From Mesorhizobium terrae (GTDB taxonomy: Bacteria > Pseudomonadota > Alphaproteobacteria > Rhizobiales > Rhizobiaceae), in contig NZ_CP044218.1 of NCBI RefSeq assembly GCF_008727715.1, positions 3,179,501-3,243,500 of the forward strand: a DNA stretch of 64,000 nt, in the 5' to 3' direction. The translations under genes and the position numbers were made by a program. Of this stretch, positions 9,058 to 18,171 are shown piece by piece. Numbering within the stretch: position 1 is the stretch's first letter; each line of letters opens with the position of its first letter. The notes below the pieces were generated by a model. That model made no database searches and was not told the DNA's origin. It was given only the letters and a program-made list of their open reading frames with translations.

Positions 9058-11247
9058 CTAGGCTGCCTTTTCCTTGGCTTTGCGCGGCATATGCGCCACG
9101 ACATTTTCGATCATGCGCATGCCGGCATTGTGACCGAGGGTCATGATCGATTCGGGATGGAACTGCACGGCCGCGATCGGTTCCTTCTTGTGTTCGAAGG
9201 CCATGATGACGCCATCCTCGGTCTCGGCGGTAACGATAAAATCGTCGGGCAGGCGAACCGGATCGGCGAAGATCGAATGGTAGCGGCCAACCGTCACTTC
9301 CTTCGGCAGACCAGAGAAAATGACCCCCGGCTTTGAGACCCGGATGCGCGACGGCTTGCCGTGCATGGGAATGGCGAGCTGCCTCAGTTCGCCGCCATAG
9401 GCTTCGGCCAGCGCCTGCAGGCCGAGGCAGACGCCGAAGATCGGCAACTCGCGCTGCCTCGCTTTCTTGATGGTGGCGGCGCAGTCGAAATCCTTCGGCG
9501 TGCCGGGCCCGGGCGAAAGCACGACAAGGTCCGGCTTCAGGCGGTCGAAGATTTCGTCGGGAACCGGCGTGCGCACGGTCGAGACATTGGCGCCGGTCTG
9601 GCGGAAATAGTTCGCCAAAGTGTGGACGAAGCTGTCTTCGTGGTCGACCAAAAGAATGTTCACGCCCTCGCCGACGCGGGCCGTGGTGCGTTCGACGCCG
9701 GTCGAGTTTCCGGTCTTGGCGTCGCGAATGGCGGAAAGCATGGCGGAGGCCTTCAGTTCGGTTTCGGCTTCTTCTTCCTCGGGAATGCTGTCGAACAGCA
9801 GCGTCGCGCCGGCGCGCACTTCGGCGATGCCGTCCTTGATGCGAATGGTGCGCAGCGTCAGGCCTGTGTTCATGTCGCCGTTGAAATGCACCATGCCGAT
9901 GGCGCCGCCATACCAGGCGCGCGGGCTTTTTTCGTTCTGTTCGATGAAGCGCATCGCCCACAGCTTCGGCGCTCCGGTCACCGTCACCGCCCAGGCGTGG
10001 GAGAGGAAAGCGTCGAAGGCGTCCATGCCTTCGCGCAGGCGGCCCTCGATGTGGTCGACCGTGTGGATGAGGCGCGAATACATCTCGATCTGGCGTCGGC
10101 CGATGACACGCACCGAACCCGGCTCGCAGACTCTGGACTTGTCGTTGCGGTCGACGTCCGAGCACATGGTGAGCTCGGACTCGTCCTTCTTGGAATTGAG
10201 CAGTTTAAGGATCTGCTCGCTATCGGAGATGGCATCGTCGCCGCGCTTGATGGTGCCGGAGATCGGGCAGGTCTCGACGCGGCGGCCGTTGACGCGCACG
10301 AACATCTCCGGCGAAGCGCCGATCAGATATTCGCCTTCGCCGAGATTGATGAAGAAGGAATAGGGCGAGGGGTTGATGGTCTTCAGCCGCCGCGCGATTT
10401 CGGAGGGCGCGGTCTCGCAGCGTTCGAAGAACATCTGGCCGGGTACCACTTCGAACAGGTCGCCGCGCTTGAAGCTGTCCATGGCGTTGCGCACCAGCTT
10501 GGCGTATTCGCCCGGCTCGTGATCGCCGCGCGGCGGAATGCGGTCCGCCGGCTTGAACGGCTCGACGACGCGGTCGCGCGGCAGGCCCTCGGTGGAGAAG
10601 CCGTCGGCGGCGAATTCATAGCGGTCGACCCAGGCCTTGGCCGAATAGTGATCGACGACCAGGATCTCGTCGGGCAGGAACAGGACAAGATCGCGCTGGC
10701 TTTCCTTGCGCTCCAGCTTGAGCTCGACCGGGTCGAACTGAAAGGCGAGGTCGTAGCCGAAGGCGCCGTAGAGGCCGAGATTGGCGTCTTCGGCGGTCTT
10801 GAACAGTGCGGTGAAGGCGCGCAGCACCGTGAAGACCGACGGAACCCGCGAGCGTTCCTCTTCGGTGAAGACGCGGCCGGGCTCGGCGATCTTCAGCGCC
10901 AGCCGCCGCTTCGTCGTCTGGGTGACGGCAACATCCTCAAGGTCGGAGAGATGGCGTGCGACGACCATCAGCATCATCTCGCCGCGTGCATTCAGCGCCT
11001 CGATGCGCATCGCGCGGCCGCGCGCCGAGATCATCAGCGGCGGGTCGATGATGGCGGTATCCCAGCGGGTATAGCGGCCGGGATATTCGTAATTGGAGGA
11101 AAACACCGCGCCCGGGCGCGAATTCAGCCCATCGATATAGGTTTCGATCGCGCCCGCATAAGGCACGTCATGGCGTTCCCGCGTAATCGCCACGCCACCC
11201 GCCGTAACGAACCGCTCCGCGCCGTTCTCCAGAATTTCCACCGTCAT
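9058..11247 (-). CDS. trpE(G): Anthranilate synthase, fused TrpE-TrpG
   Basis: A 729-residue fusion converting chorismate and glutamine to anthranilate, the first step of tryptophan synthesis. The N-terminal two thirds are Trp[51 protein letters not shown], and [15 protein letters not shown]. The C-terminal third is the glutamine amidotransferase: [27 protein letters not shown], the nucleophile Cys in [15 protein letters not shown], and [10 protein letters not shown]. This fusion and length are typical of rhizobia. Of two nearby ATGs, 11247 is chosen because AGGGAG is 6 nt upstream, whereas it would touch the ATG at 11253. Upstream are trpL and an intrinsic attenuator. The CDF gene follows 6 bp downstream. 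Confidence 0.97.
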   Translation of the reverse strand: MTVEILENGAERFVTAGGVAITRERHDVPYAGAIETYIDGLNSRPGAVFSSNYEYPGRYTRWDTAIIDPPLMISARGRAMRIEALNARGEMMLMVVARHLSDLEDVAVTQTTKRRLALKIAEPGRVFTEEERSRVPSVFTVLRAFTALFKTAEDANLGLYGAFGYDLAFQFDPVELKLERKESQRDLVLFLPDEILVVDHYSAKAWVDRYEFAADGFSTEGLPRDRVVEPFKPADRIPPRGDHEPGEYAKLVRNAMDSFKRGDLFEVVPGQMFFERCETAPSEIARRLKTINPSPYSFFINLGEGEYLIGASPEMFVRVNGRRVETCPISGTIKRGDDAISDSEQILKLLNSKKDESELTMCSDVDRNDKSRVCEPGSVRVIGRRQIEMYSRLIHTVDHIEGRLREGMDAFDAFLSHAWAVTVTGAPKLWAMRFIEQNEKSPRAWYGGAIGMVHFNGDMNTGLTLRTIRIKDGIAEVRAGATLLFDSIPEEEEAETELKASAMLSAIRDAKTGNSTGVERTTARVGEGVNILLVDHEDSFVHTLANYFRQTGANVSTVRTPVPDEIFDRLKPDLVVLSPGPGTPKDFDCAATIKKARQRELPIFGVCLGLQALAEAYGGELRQLAIPMHGKPSRIRVSKPGVIFSGLPKEVTVGRYHSIFADPVRLPDDFIVTAETEDGVIMAFEHKKEPIAAVQFHPESIMTLGHNAGMRMIENVVAHMPRKAKEKAA

Positions 11248-11291
11248 TGCCATCTCCCTGTTCCGCCGCGGCGAGGTCTGGAGGCATCTCT

Positions 11292-11326
11292 GGAAAACAA
11301 AAGGCCGCCGGACTTCTCCTGCGGCC
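11292..11326 (-). terminator. trp attenuator (intrinsic terminator)
   Basis: On the minus strand GGCCGC (11326-11321) pairs with GCGGCC (11308-11303), followed by TTTTGTTTT. It lies between trpL and trpE(G), as expected for transcription attenuation. Confidence 0.9.
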
Positions 11327-11366
11327 ATCTCGATTGTTCACGCGCACGCGCTTCGACAGGCCGCTG

Positions 11367-11411
11367 TTAGCTGGCCCACCACCAAATGCTCTTGATCGAC
11401 TTCGTGCACAT
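11367..11411 (-). CDS. trpL: trp leader peptide TrpL
   Basis: A 14-residue peptide, MCTKSIKSIWWWAS, with three consecutive Trp codons just before the stop. It resembles the rhizobial TrpL type (…IWWWAR in Sinorhizobium). Ribosome stalling at the Trp codons when charged tRNA-Trp is scarce prevents formation of the terminator at 11292-11326 and lets trpE(G) be read; this mechanism is established for Rhizobium/Sinorhizobium trpE(G). No Shine-Dalgarno is needed if the message is leaderless, as known in Sinorhizobium, and the -10-like element here lies only 8 nt upstream of the ATG. Confidence 0.93.
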   Translation of the reverse strand: MCTKSIKSIWWWAS

Positions 11412-11419
11412 GGCAAATT

Positions 11420-11447
11420 CCATAGCCGCGAACGGTTTCCCGCGCAA
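11420..11447 (-). promoter_or_regulatory. Putative trpL promoter
   Basis: Minus-strand TTGCGC (11447-11442), a 16-bp spacer and CTATGG (11425-11420) place the transcription start at or next to the trpL ATG at 11411. Confidence 0.6.
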
Positions 11448-11515
11448 CCGGATTTCCACGCTTGACCCTCACGCCGCGTCAGAGCCTATCTCGGTCAGGT
11501 CACGAGGTGTGGTCG

Positions 11516-12298
11516 ATGAATACCTACACGGTCAGCGAACTGGCGGAACTCGCCGGCATATCGGTGCGGACGTTGCATCATTACGACGAGATCGGGCTGT
11601 TGAGACCCGCGCGCGTCGGCGACAACCGTTACCGGTACTATGGCGAGGAGGAATTGCTGCGGCTGCAGCAGATCCTGATCCAGCGCGAGCTCGGCCTGTC
11701 GCTCGGCGAAATTGGCGCCGTGCTCGACGATCCGGGGTTCGACCGGCTTCAGTCGCTGGTCAAACAGCGCGAGAGGCTGGAAGCCGAGGCCAAACGCTAC
11801 CGACGCATGCTGAAAACCATCGACCGCACCATCGCCAAACTGAAAGGAGAAAAGGCGATGAAGGATCAAGACCTCTATAGCGGCGTGGTGTCGCCGCAAA
11901 AACAGGCCGAATACGAAGCCTGGCTGATCGAGCGCCATGGCGAGAACGTTCGCGCCGAGATCGACGCGAACAAGATCAAGACGCAGTCGATGCCCTCGGA
12001 TGAACTCGTTGGCCTGATGCAGGAACTGAAGCAGATCGAGGATGCCTTGGCCGAGGCCATGCGGGAAGGCGCGCCGCCACAAGCGCGCTCGCTCGATCCG
12101 CTGATCGTCCGGCACCGCGATTGGGTCGCCGCGACATGGAGCAAGCCCTGCGCTCCGGGCGCCTATGCGAACCTCGCCGATCTCTACGAATCGCATCCCG
12201 ATTTCGTTGCGCGCTACGAGACCATCGCCAAGGGTTTCGGTGCCTGGCTGCCGGCCGCGATGCGGGCATGGGCAAGGCGGCAGGGGGAGGGCTGCTGA
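11516..12298 (+). CDS. MerR-family transcriptional regulator with TipAS effector domain
   Basis: A 260-residue activator. Residues 1-70 are a MerR winged helix: YTVSELAELAGISVRTLHHYDEIGLL...YRYYGEEELLRLQQILIQRELGLSLGEI. A dimerisation coiled coil follows (about 75-115). The C-terminal half matches the TipAS antibiotic-recognition fold: YEAWLIERHG..., HRDWVAATW, AYANLADLYESHPDFVARYETIAKGFGAWLPAAM. TipAL-type proteins bind thiopeptide-like or other amphipathic drugs and activate promoters with a 19-bp spacer. The start at ATG 11516 has GAGGT upstream. It is divergent from trpL. Its target is not evident next door, but a MerR-type promoter occurs at 50.25 kb in this window. Confidence 0.92.
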   Translation: MNTYTVSELAELAGISVRTLHHYDEIGLLRPARVGDNRYRYYGEEELLRLQQILIQRELGLSLGEIGAVLDDPGFDRLQSLVKQRERLEAEAKRYRRMLKTIDRTIAKLKGEKAMKDQDLYSGVVSPQKQAEYEAWLIERHGENVRAEIDANKIKTQSMPSDELVGLMQELKQIEDALAEAMREGAPPQARSLDPLIVRHRDWVAATWSKPCAPGAYANLADLYESHPDFVARYETIAKGFGAWLPAAMRAWARRQGEGC

Positions 12299-12313
12299 CG
12301 ATCCTGCGCCGAC

Positions 12314-13174
12314 CTATGACGATCTTTCCGCCAGGTCGCGGCGGAGGAATTCGTCCAGGCGCTCGACGGCGGGCGTCGCCGACAAGGGATTGCGCATGAT
12401 GCCGATTTCTAGATCGGGAAGCGGCGGCAATCCTTCGTTTTCGCCAATGATGCGCAGCGACGGCGGCACGCTGAGCTGCGCCAGTCCGGCAACCGCCAGC
12501 CCCGCCTGCACGACCGCGACGAGGCCGAGCAGGCTGGCGCTGGAATAGGTGCAGTGGAAGGCGCGGTCGGTCTTGGCCAGCACGTCCAGCATGTTCAGCC
12601 GCGCCGCGCAGCCCGGTTCGAACAACGCCACCGGCAACGGGTCCTTCTCCCAGGCGACATGATGGGGCGAGGCCACCCATACGCAACGCTCCAGCCGCAG
12701 CACCTCCAGCGGCTGGTCGGGCAGGCGGGTGATGATCGCAAGATCGAGCCGGCCTTCCGCCATCGTCTTCACCAGCGCGGTCGATTGCTCGCAGACGAGT
12801 TCGACCGTCACCAGCGGGTGTGCGGCCGAGAACCGCGACAGCACCGGCGGCAGCAGATAGGCCGCATAATCGTCCGGCACGCCGAGACGGACGCTGCCTG
12901 CCTCTTCCGGTCGCGTCACGCTCGCCCAGGCCTCGTCCGAGAGCTTGAGCAAACGGCGGGCATAGACCAGGAACTCCTCGCCGGCGGCGTTGGCCGTCAC
13001 CGCCTTCGGCGTGCGTATCAACAGCTGCTTTCCGAGCGTCTGTTCGAGCCGCTGCATCTGCATGCTGACGGCAGACTGGCTACGCCCAACGCGCGGGGCG
13101 GCGCTGGAGAAGCTGCCGCTCTCGATGATGGCGACGAATGTCTTCAAAAGATCGAGGTCGAGAAGCGGTGTCAT
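12314..13174 (-). CDS. LysR-family transcriptional regulator
   Basis: A 286-residue LysR protein: N-terminal winged helix (LDLLKTFVAIIESGSFSSAA...GRSQSAVSMQMQRLEQTLGKQLLIRTPKAV) and a periplasmic-binding-protein-like effector domain (VRLGVPDDYAAYLLPPVLSRFSAAHPLVTVELV onwards). The start at ATG 13174 fits the conserved N-terminus. It is divergent from an EamA-type exporter at 13276; between them lies a 7-bp inverted repeat (13191-13216) that is a likely operator for both. The regulated trait is probably the exporter; the inducer is unknown. Confidence 0.93.
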   Translation of the reverse strand: MTPLLDLDLLKTFVAIIESGSFSSAAPRVGRSQSAVSMQMQRLEQTLGKQLLIRTPKAVTANAAGEEFLVYARRLLKLSDEAWASVTRPEEAGSVRLGVPDDYAAYLLPPVLSRFSAAHPLVTVELVCEQSTALVKTMAEGRLDLAIITRLPDQPLEVLRLERCVWVASPHHVAWEKDPLPVALFEPGCAARLNMLDVLAKTDRAFHCTYSSASLLGLVAVVQAGLAVAGLAQLSVPPSLRIIGENEGLPPLPDLEIGIMRNPLSATPAVERLDEFLRRDLAERSS

Positions 13175-13190
13175 AGCGCTATCAGCATAT

Positions 13191-13216
13191 CGAATAGCTA
13201 ATACCAAATCTATTCG
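13191..13216. promoter_or_regulatory. Likely LysR operator (inverted repeat)
   Basis: CGAATAG (13191-13197) and CTATTCG (13210-13216) are perfect 7-bp inverted arms with a 12-nt A/T-rich spacer. They sit 17 bp upstream of the LysR start in the divergent intergenic region. Confidence 0.65.
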
Positions 13217-13275
13217 TTTGCGTGAAAGAGCGGAGACTGGCTTGCTGCTCGTCGGCATCCTCTGGAAGACGCTGC

Positions 13276-14190
13276 ATGACCCAGGCATCGAGCCCTCGCT
13301 TTCCCGCGCTGAACCTGTCCGTTGCCATGATGATCGCTGGCACGGTCGGCGCCTTTGTCACCGAAGCCGGGCTCGACCCCATCACCACCGTGTTCTGGCG
13401 CTGCGCTTTCGGAACGGTCTTCCTCGGCGCCTGGTGCCTGTTGCGCGGCTACCTGCCCGATCCGGGTCTCTCGCCGGCGCGGCTCGCGCGGGCGGCGCTG
13501 TGCGGTGTCTGCATGGTGCTGAGCTGGACGGCATTCTTCGCCGGTTTCGCCAAGACCTCGATCGCCGTCATGACGATCATCTATCACATCCAGCCGTTCT
13601 TCGTGGTTCTGATCGGCGTGGTCTTTCTTAAGGAACGGGTGAGTGCCGACCAGGTCATCTGGATGGTCTCGGCATTTGTCGGCGTCGTGCTGGCCAGCGG
13701 CCTCGTCGCTTCCAACACGGTTGTGACCGCGACATGGGCGTTCGGCATCCTGATGGCGCTCGGCGGCGCGCTGCTCTATGCGATCGTCACTGTGCTGGCC
13801 AAAGGGCTCGGCCAACAACGTCCGGAAATCACCGTGCTCTGCCAGACCGTCGTCGGAACGATCATGCTGGCGCCGCTCGCCAATTTTTCCGAGCATATCC
13901 CGGCAGCGTCCTGGGGCTGGCTGGTCGGCATCGGCGTGCTCCACACCGGCATCGCCTATGTCATGATGTTCTCGGCCTATCCATGGTTGTCGACGCCGGT
14001 GATCGGCGTGCTCACCTTCATCTATCCCGTCATTGCCATCATCATCGACTGGGCGATCTACAATCACCCCATCGGCCTGCCGCAGGCAATCGGCATGGCG
14101 ATGATCGCGGCCGCGACGCTGGGCGTTCGGCTGGGCTGGCGTTTCCCGGGCCGGCGCGCGTCGGCGCGGCTGGCCCCGCCAGCCGAGTAA
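13276..14190 (+). CDS. EamA/DMT-family transporter
   Basis: A 304-residue inner-membrane protein with about ten hydrophobic helices arranged as two EamA repeats: the first from LNLSVAMMIAGTVGAFVTEAG to GVVLASGLVAS, the second from WAFGILMALGGALLYAIVTVLAKG to the end. TFFWRCAFG-like (TVFWRCAFGTVFLG) and the helix ending repeat 1 (FVVLIGVVFLKERVSADQ) are typical. DMT carriers usually export amino acids, nucleosides or drugs. The start at ATG 13276 has GGAAG 7 nt upstream. It is divergent from, and presumably regulated by, the LysR gene. Confidence 0.92.
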   Translation: MTQASSPRFPALNLSVAMMIAGTVGAFVTEAGLDPITTVFWRCAFGTVFLGAWCLLRGYLPDPGLSPARLARAALCGVCMVLSWTAFFAGFAKTSIAVMTIIYHIQPFFVVLIGVVFLKERVSADQVIWMVSAFVGVVLASGLVASNTVVTATWAFGILMALGGALLYAIVTVLAKGLGQQRPEITVLCQTVVGTIMLAPLANFSEHIPAASWGWLVGIGVLHTGIAYVMMFSAYPWLSTPVIGVLTFIYPVIAIIIDWAIYNHPIGLPQAIGMAMIAAATLGVRLGWRFPGRRASARLAPPAE

Positions 14191-14265
14191 CGACGAATCC
14201 TGTCACACAGCCTTCAAGCCGCGAAACTACAGACGGGCTCCGACACCGGTCTTGCAGGAGCCACA

Positions 14266-14979
14266 GTGCCTTACCAACGAAACGATGCCTTTGCCGAAAA
14301 CTTCACGGAGATCGGCAAGAGCGAGCCTCCCTATTATCTCAATCGGCGGTTCGACGCGGCCGGCAATTTCCTGCCACAGCCCGGCAACACCATCGTCAGC
14401 CACGTGCTCGATGGGTCGAAAACGCAGCAGGCGCTGGTGCGTGTGCGCGAAGCGATGATGGCGTTGCCGCATGGCGATCGCTTTGCCTATACGCCGGTTT
14501 CAAGCCTGCACATGACCGTTTTCCAGGGCACCATCGAAGGACGCCGGCAGCCTGTCTACTGGCCGCGAGACGTGGCTTGCGACGTGCCGATCGATGAGAC
14601 CACGACGCTGTTTGTCGACCGGCTGGAAGGCTTTCCCTCGGCGCCAGAGCTGCGCATGCGGCCGGTCGAGATCACGCCGCTCGGCCTGGTCGCGACCGGC
14701 GCCACGCTGGCGGACGAAATGACCATCCGCGCCCTGCGCGACCGGCTGGTCGAACCTTTCGGTTACCGCCATCCCGACCATGACCGCTATACCTTCCACG
14801 TCACGCTCGCTTATCTGAAAGCGTGGCTGCCGGTCGGTGCCGAAACGGTCTATCTGCCGGCCCTTGCCGAGCTTGAGCGGAGCTTCCTGGCCGAGATCGA
14901 CGTGCTCGAACTCGGCCCACCGGCCTTCTGTACTTTCAACGACATGACGGAGTTCAAGCCGGTGCACGACCTCGCTTGA
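14266..14979 (+). CDS. DUF1868-like protein with 2H phosphoesterase motifs
   Basis: A 237-residue cytoplasmic protein. Two His-based motifs about 100 residues apart, SLHMTVFQG near residue 82 and FHVTLAYL near residue 181, fit the HxT/S-hydrophobic pair of the 2H phosphoesterase superfamily (RNA ligase/cyclic phosphodiesterase-like). The opening YYLNRRFDAAGNFLPQPGNTIVSHV is the usual start of the DUF1868 group. The substrate is unknown; related folds cleave 2',3'-cyclic nucleotides. The start is GTG 14266 with GGAG 5 nt upstream. It is monocistronic between the exporter and a convergent deacylase gene. Confidence 0.78.
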   Translation: MPYQRNDAFAENFTEIGKSEPPYYLNRRFDAAGNFLPQPGNTIVSHVLDGSKTQQALVRVREAMMALPHGDRFAYTPVSSLHMTVFQGTIEGRRQPVYWPRDVACDVPIDETTTLFVDRLEGFPSAPELRMRPVEITPLGLVATGATLADEMTIRALRDRLVEPFGYRHPDHDRYTFHVTLAYLKAWLPVGAETVYLPALAELERSFLAEIDVLELGPPAFCTFNDMTEFKPVHDLA

Positions 14980-15021
14980 GAACCCGATATCGTGCTCGCG
15001 AACGATGCGCCGGAGCGCCTC

Positions 15022-16074
15022 TCAGGCCTCCAGCGTGCCGGAACGGGCGTCTTCGCTGCGCTTGGCGCCGATCAGCTTGACCAGGTCGTCGCCCTTGCGG
15101 GTGATGCGATGCGAGCGGCGGGTGAGGATGTAGCCATCCTGCGGGGCGAATATCTCGACGCGGCCGCCTTGTTCGCCAGGCGCATGCACGATCGTGGCCA
15201 GCCTGTCGCCCTTCTTCACGCGGTCGCCGGGTTTCACATCGTAGAGCACGGGGCCAGCCTTCGGCGCCGGCATCATGTCGATGTTCTCGAGCGGAGAGAC
15301 GACCCCCTCGAAACGCCCGGGCTTCGGCATCGAGGGATCGGCGATGACGCCGCGCGCGACGAGCACGCGGTAGAGGCCGGCCGCGTCCGCCTCGGCCATG
15401 GCCGGATCGACATCGGCGATGCCCCGATATTCGACGGTGGTGGCCACGAAACGTTCGAGCCGTTCCTTGCCGGCGGAAAGGTGCGGATGTAGCGAGGCCT
15501 CCTCGAAGGCAGCTCCGCTCTCGCCTTCCCACAAAAGCACGGCTTCGACGCCCATCGCGGCGGCGCAGTCCTGCATGGCCGGCCACAGCACGGCCGGCAC
15601 GTAGAGGTAGGCGACGCTTTCGTCGTCGCAATGCAGGTCGAGCACGATGTCATGGCCGACCGACAGCTTGAGCAGTCGGGCCTTCAGCCGTTGGTCGACG
15701 GTCGGCAGTCTGTCTTCCGCCGGCAGCAGCGCGGTGTCCGGCTTGTCGATCAGCGGGAAGTCGCGATTGAAATTGACGCGGTTGGGCAGATGGAAGCGGC
15801 CTTCCAGCTCGCCGAACATATATTGGGCGCGACCGACCGGATTGGCCCAGGGCACCACGGTGATCGAGCCTTTGACGCGGCCTTCGGCTTCCGCTTTCGC
15901 CAGCATCGGCATCAGCGCGTCGATGGCCACCGTGCCCGGCAGCTCGCCCGCATGCAGCGCCGCCTGCAGATAGGCGGTCGGTGCTGCGGCATCGCTCCCC
16001 TTGAAGCGGAAGACCGGGAATTCATAGGCAACGCCCTCGCTGTCGCCAGCCAGCCGCTCGATCGATTTTTCCAT
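15022..16074 (-). CDS. Succinylglutamate desuccinylase/aspartoacylase (AstE/AspA)-family zinc hydrolase
   Basis: A 350-residue M14-like zinc enzyme. Zn ligands are visible in ALHAGELPG (His and Glu) near residue 40 and in VLDLHCDDES near residue 147; HLPNRVNFNRDFP gives the conserved Asn-Arg substrate clamp. The C-terminal 100 residues form the beta-domain usual in AstE-like proteins (VKPGDRVKKGDRLATIVHAPGEQ). Family members deacylate N-acyl amino acids; this one is probably an amidohydrolase of an acylated amino acid or ectoine-like compound. The start is ATG 16074 with GGAGA 5 nt upstream; an ATG at 16104 lacks a ribosome site. Stop is 43 bp from the convergent DUF1868-like gene. Confidence 0.87.
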   Translation of the reverse strand: MEKSIERLAGDSEGVAYEFPVFRFKGSDAAAPTAYLQAALHAGELPGTVAIDALMPMLAKAEAEGRVKGSITVVPWANPVGRAQYMFGELEGRFHLPNRVNFNRDFPLIDKPDTALLPAEDRLPTVDQRLKARLLKLSVGHDIVLDLHCDDESVAYLYVPAVLWPAMQDCAAAMGVEAVLLWEGESGAAFEEASLHPHLSAGKERLERFVATTVEYRGIADVDPAMAEADAAGLYRVLVARGVIADPSMPKPGRFEGVVSPLENIDMMPAPKAGPVLYDVKPGDRVKKGDRLATIVHAPGEQGGRVEIFAPQDGYILTRRSHRITRKGDDLVKLIGAKRSEDARSGTLEA

Positions 16075-16191
16075 GGTCTTCTCCGTCGGGTGCCTGTCGT
16101 TCATGCCGTGCCGGCAGGGCCATGTCGAGTGGTCCAGTGCCGCTGATGATGAGCGCAGCGAGGTCCCGCAGCGTCCGGGATGTGCGCCGGC

Positions 16192-17574
16192 TCAGACCAG
16201 TGGCGTCAGTTCCTGTGCGATCGTCGGCAGGATTTCGGCGACATTGGGGTGGATATGCGTGGCGCGCTGAAGCGTCCTTACCGGAGCCTTGGCGTACATC
16301 AGGTCGAGCACGCAGTGCACAGCCTCGTCGCCGCCAGGCCCGAGCACCGAGCAGCCGAGGATTTCGCCGCTGTCGGCATCGACCAGGATCTTCATGAACC
16401 CTTGCGTCTCGCCTTTCTCGATCGCCCGGCCAATCCGTGTCATCGGGCGCTGCCCCACCAGCGCGCGGCGGCCGGATCGGCGCACGGCGGTCTCGGTCAT
16501 GCCGGCGCGGCCAAGCGGCGGGTCGGTGTAGAGCGCATAGGCCTCAATTCGGTCGCCCACCCTGCGCGTATCGTTGTCGAGCAGGTTGGCCGCGACGATC
16601 TCGAAGTCGTTGTAGGAGGTGTGGGTGAAGGCGCCTTTGCCGTTGCAGTCGCCCATCGCCCAGATGTGCGGCACGCTGGTGCGCAACTGGTCGTCGACCT
16701 CGATGTAACCGCGTTTGTCCAGCGCGACCCCGGCCCTGTCGAGGCCGAGGTCGTCGGTGTTGGGAATACGGCCGAGCGCCAGCAGCACATGCGAGCCGAC
16801 CACCGGCGGCTGGCCGCGCGAAAAGGTGACCGCCACGTCCTTGCTCTGCCTGGCGAAAGCGATGTCGTCGGCGCCGAGATGCACGGCGATGTCCTCGTTC
16901 TCAAATATCGACAGGATGGCGGCGGAGACATCCTCGTCCTCGCGGCCGATCAGCCGCGGGCCTTTCTCGATGACCGTCACCCTGGAGCCGAAGCGGCGGA
17001 ACATCTGCGCGAACTCCAGCGAGATGTAGCTGCCGCCGACCACCACCAGGTGATCCGGCAGCACGTCGAGGTCCATGATCGAGGAGTTGGTCAGGAAAGC
17101 GACATCGCCGATGCCCGGCAAGTCCGGCACCGAGGCGCGGCCGCCGACATTCAGGAATATCTTGCCGGCGCGCAAAAGCTCGTTGCCGACGCGCACGGTG
17201 TTCGCATCCTCGAACCGGGCGTGACCGCGAAACAGCGTGCAGCCGGGCATGCCGGCGATCCATTCCTCCAGCCTGTGGCGGGCATCGTCGGAAACCTTGT
17301 CCTTGCGCGCCTTGACCGTCTTCATGTCGATGCCGACCGGGCCGGAAAGCGTCACGCCGTAATCGGCGGCGCGGCGGGCGAGATGCGCTGCATAGGCGCT
17401 GGCGACCATCGTCTTGGTGGGCATGCAGCCGGTGTTGACGCAGGTGCCGCCCACCAGCTTGCGCTCGACGAGCGCCACCGTCATGCCGGCGCCGCTCAGC
17501 CGTCCGGCCAGGAACGGGCCAGCCTGGCCACAGCCGACGACGATGGCGTCGAAGGCCTTTGCCTCGCCCGTCAT
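16192..17574 (-). CDS. FAD-dependent pyridine nucleotide-disulfide oxidoreductase (mercuric reductase-like)
   Basis: A 460-residue class I flavoprotein disulfide reductase. Residues 9-35 bind FAD (VVGCGQAGPFLAGRLSGAGM). The redox-active disulfide is in GGTCVNTGCMPTKT near residue 42. A second Rossmann motif (VVVGGSYISLEFAQMFRRFG) binds NAD(P)H, and the C-terminus carries HIHPNVAEILPT, the family's catalytic His-Glu. It lacks the N-terminal HMA domain and C-terminal Cys pair of true MerA, so mercury reduction is unlikely; a soluble oxidoreductase of unknown acceptor is the safer call. Its ATG overlaps the DUF4126 stop by 4 bp (ATGA), implying translational coupling. Confidence 0.9.
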   Translation of the reverse strand: MTGEAKAFDAIVVGCGQAGPFLAGRLSGAGMTVALVERKLVGGTCVNTGCMPTKTMVASAYAAHLARRAADYGVTLSGPVGIDMKTVKARKDKVSDDARHRLEEWIAGMPGCTLFRGHARFEDANTVRVGNELLRAGKIFLNVGGRASVPDLPGIGDVAFLTNSSIMDLDVLPDHLVVVGGSYISLEFAQMFRRFGSRVTVIEKGPRLIGREDEDVSAAILSIFENEDIAVHLGADDIAFARQSKDVAVTFSRGQPPVVGSHVLLALGRIPNTDDLGLDRAGVALDKRGYIEVDDQLRTSVPHIWAMGDCNGKGAFTHTSYNDFEIVAANLLDNDTRRVGDRIEAYALYTDPPLGRAGMTETAVRRSGRRALVGQRPMTRIGRAIEKGETQGFMKILVDADSGEILGCSVLGPGGDEAVHCVLDLMYAKAPVRTLQRATHIHPNVAEILPTIAQELTPLV

Positions 17575-18032
17575 GCGACGGCGGCCACGATCAGCAGGGC
17601 GGCGACGATTGCGACAACATCTTCGATCAGCGCGGCGGGCAAGTCACGGCCGAGAGCGGCGGCGAGACGCGCCCGCGCTTCGGCGCCGCCATACGTGCCG
17701 ATCGCCGCGCCAATCGCGCCAGCGATCAATCCGCCGATCGTGGCACCGCCGGTCGCGCCGATGACCGCGCCGGACAGCGCGCCGGTGACCAGCCGGGCGC
17801 CGAATTGCTGCGGCACCTTGCGGCTGGGCGTCGAGGGCAGCTGGTCGGTGACCAGTTCGACGAGGGCGAGGATCGAGAAGAGGGCGACGGCGATCCAGTG
17901 GCCCATGAAGCTTGCCCATGTGCCGGCAACCGGCAGCCAGCCGAGATGGGCGCCCCAGGCGACGGCGGCGGGCGCCATCATCGCCCTCAAGCCCGCGACA
18001 ACCCCGATCAGCAGTGCAAGCAGATAAAGCAT
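17571..18032 (-). CDS. DUF4126-like membrane protein
   Basis: A 153-residue inner-membrane protein. It opens with the helix MLYLLALLIGVVAGLRAM, then TWASFMGHWIAVALFSILALVELVTDQLP, a Gly-rich pair of helices (GALSGAVIGATGGATIGGLIAGAIGAAIGTYGG), and a C-terminal helix. The sequence LRAMMAPAAVAWGA...LVTDQLPSTP is characteristic of DUF4126, whose function is unknown. It is upstream of the disulfide oxidoreductase and overlaps it by 4 bp, suggesting a membrane partner or electron acceptor for that flavoprotein (inference). Confidence 0.82.
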   Translation of the reverse strand: MLYLLALLIGVVAGLRAMMAPAAVAWGAHLGWLPVAGTWASFMGHWIAVALFSILALVELVTDQLPSTPSRKVPQQFGARLVTGALSGAVIGATGGATIGGLIAGAIGAAIGTYGGAEARARLAAALGRDLPAALIEDVVAIVAALLIVAAVA

Positions 18033-18171
18033 GACAGGTCCCCCAGCTTGGAACGGCCTTTGATAAGCAGCCTAGCATATGCCCTGCATTTGACCATCGT
18101 TCGGATCTGGGCGACGAAATCCGCGAGGGAGGCGACGAGATTCGTGGGCCTTCCAAGCAAGGACGCTGCAG

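Noticed and set aside
9361..11370. Long plus-strand frame of over 650 codons opposite trpE(G)
   Set aside because: Shadow of trpE(G); its composition (His/Asp/Arg/Ala-rich) is that of a codon-biased antisense frame.
16192..17574. Mercuric reductase (merA)
   Set aside because: The catalytic CVNTGC is shared by all class I disulfide reductases; the HMA domain, C-terminal Cys pair and mer neighbours are absent.
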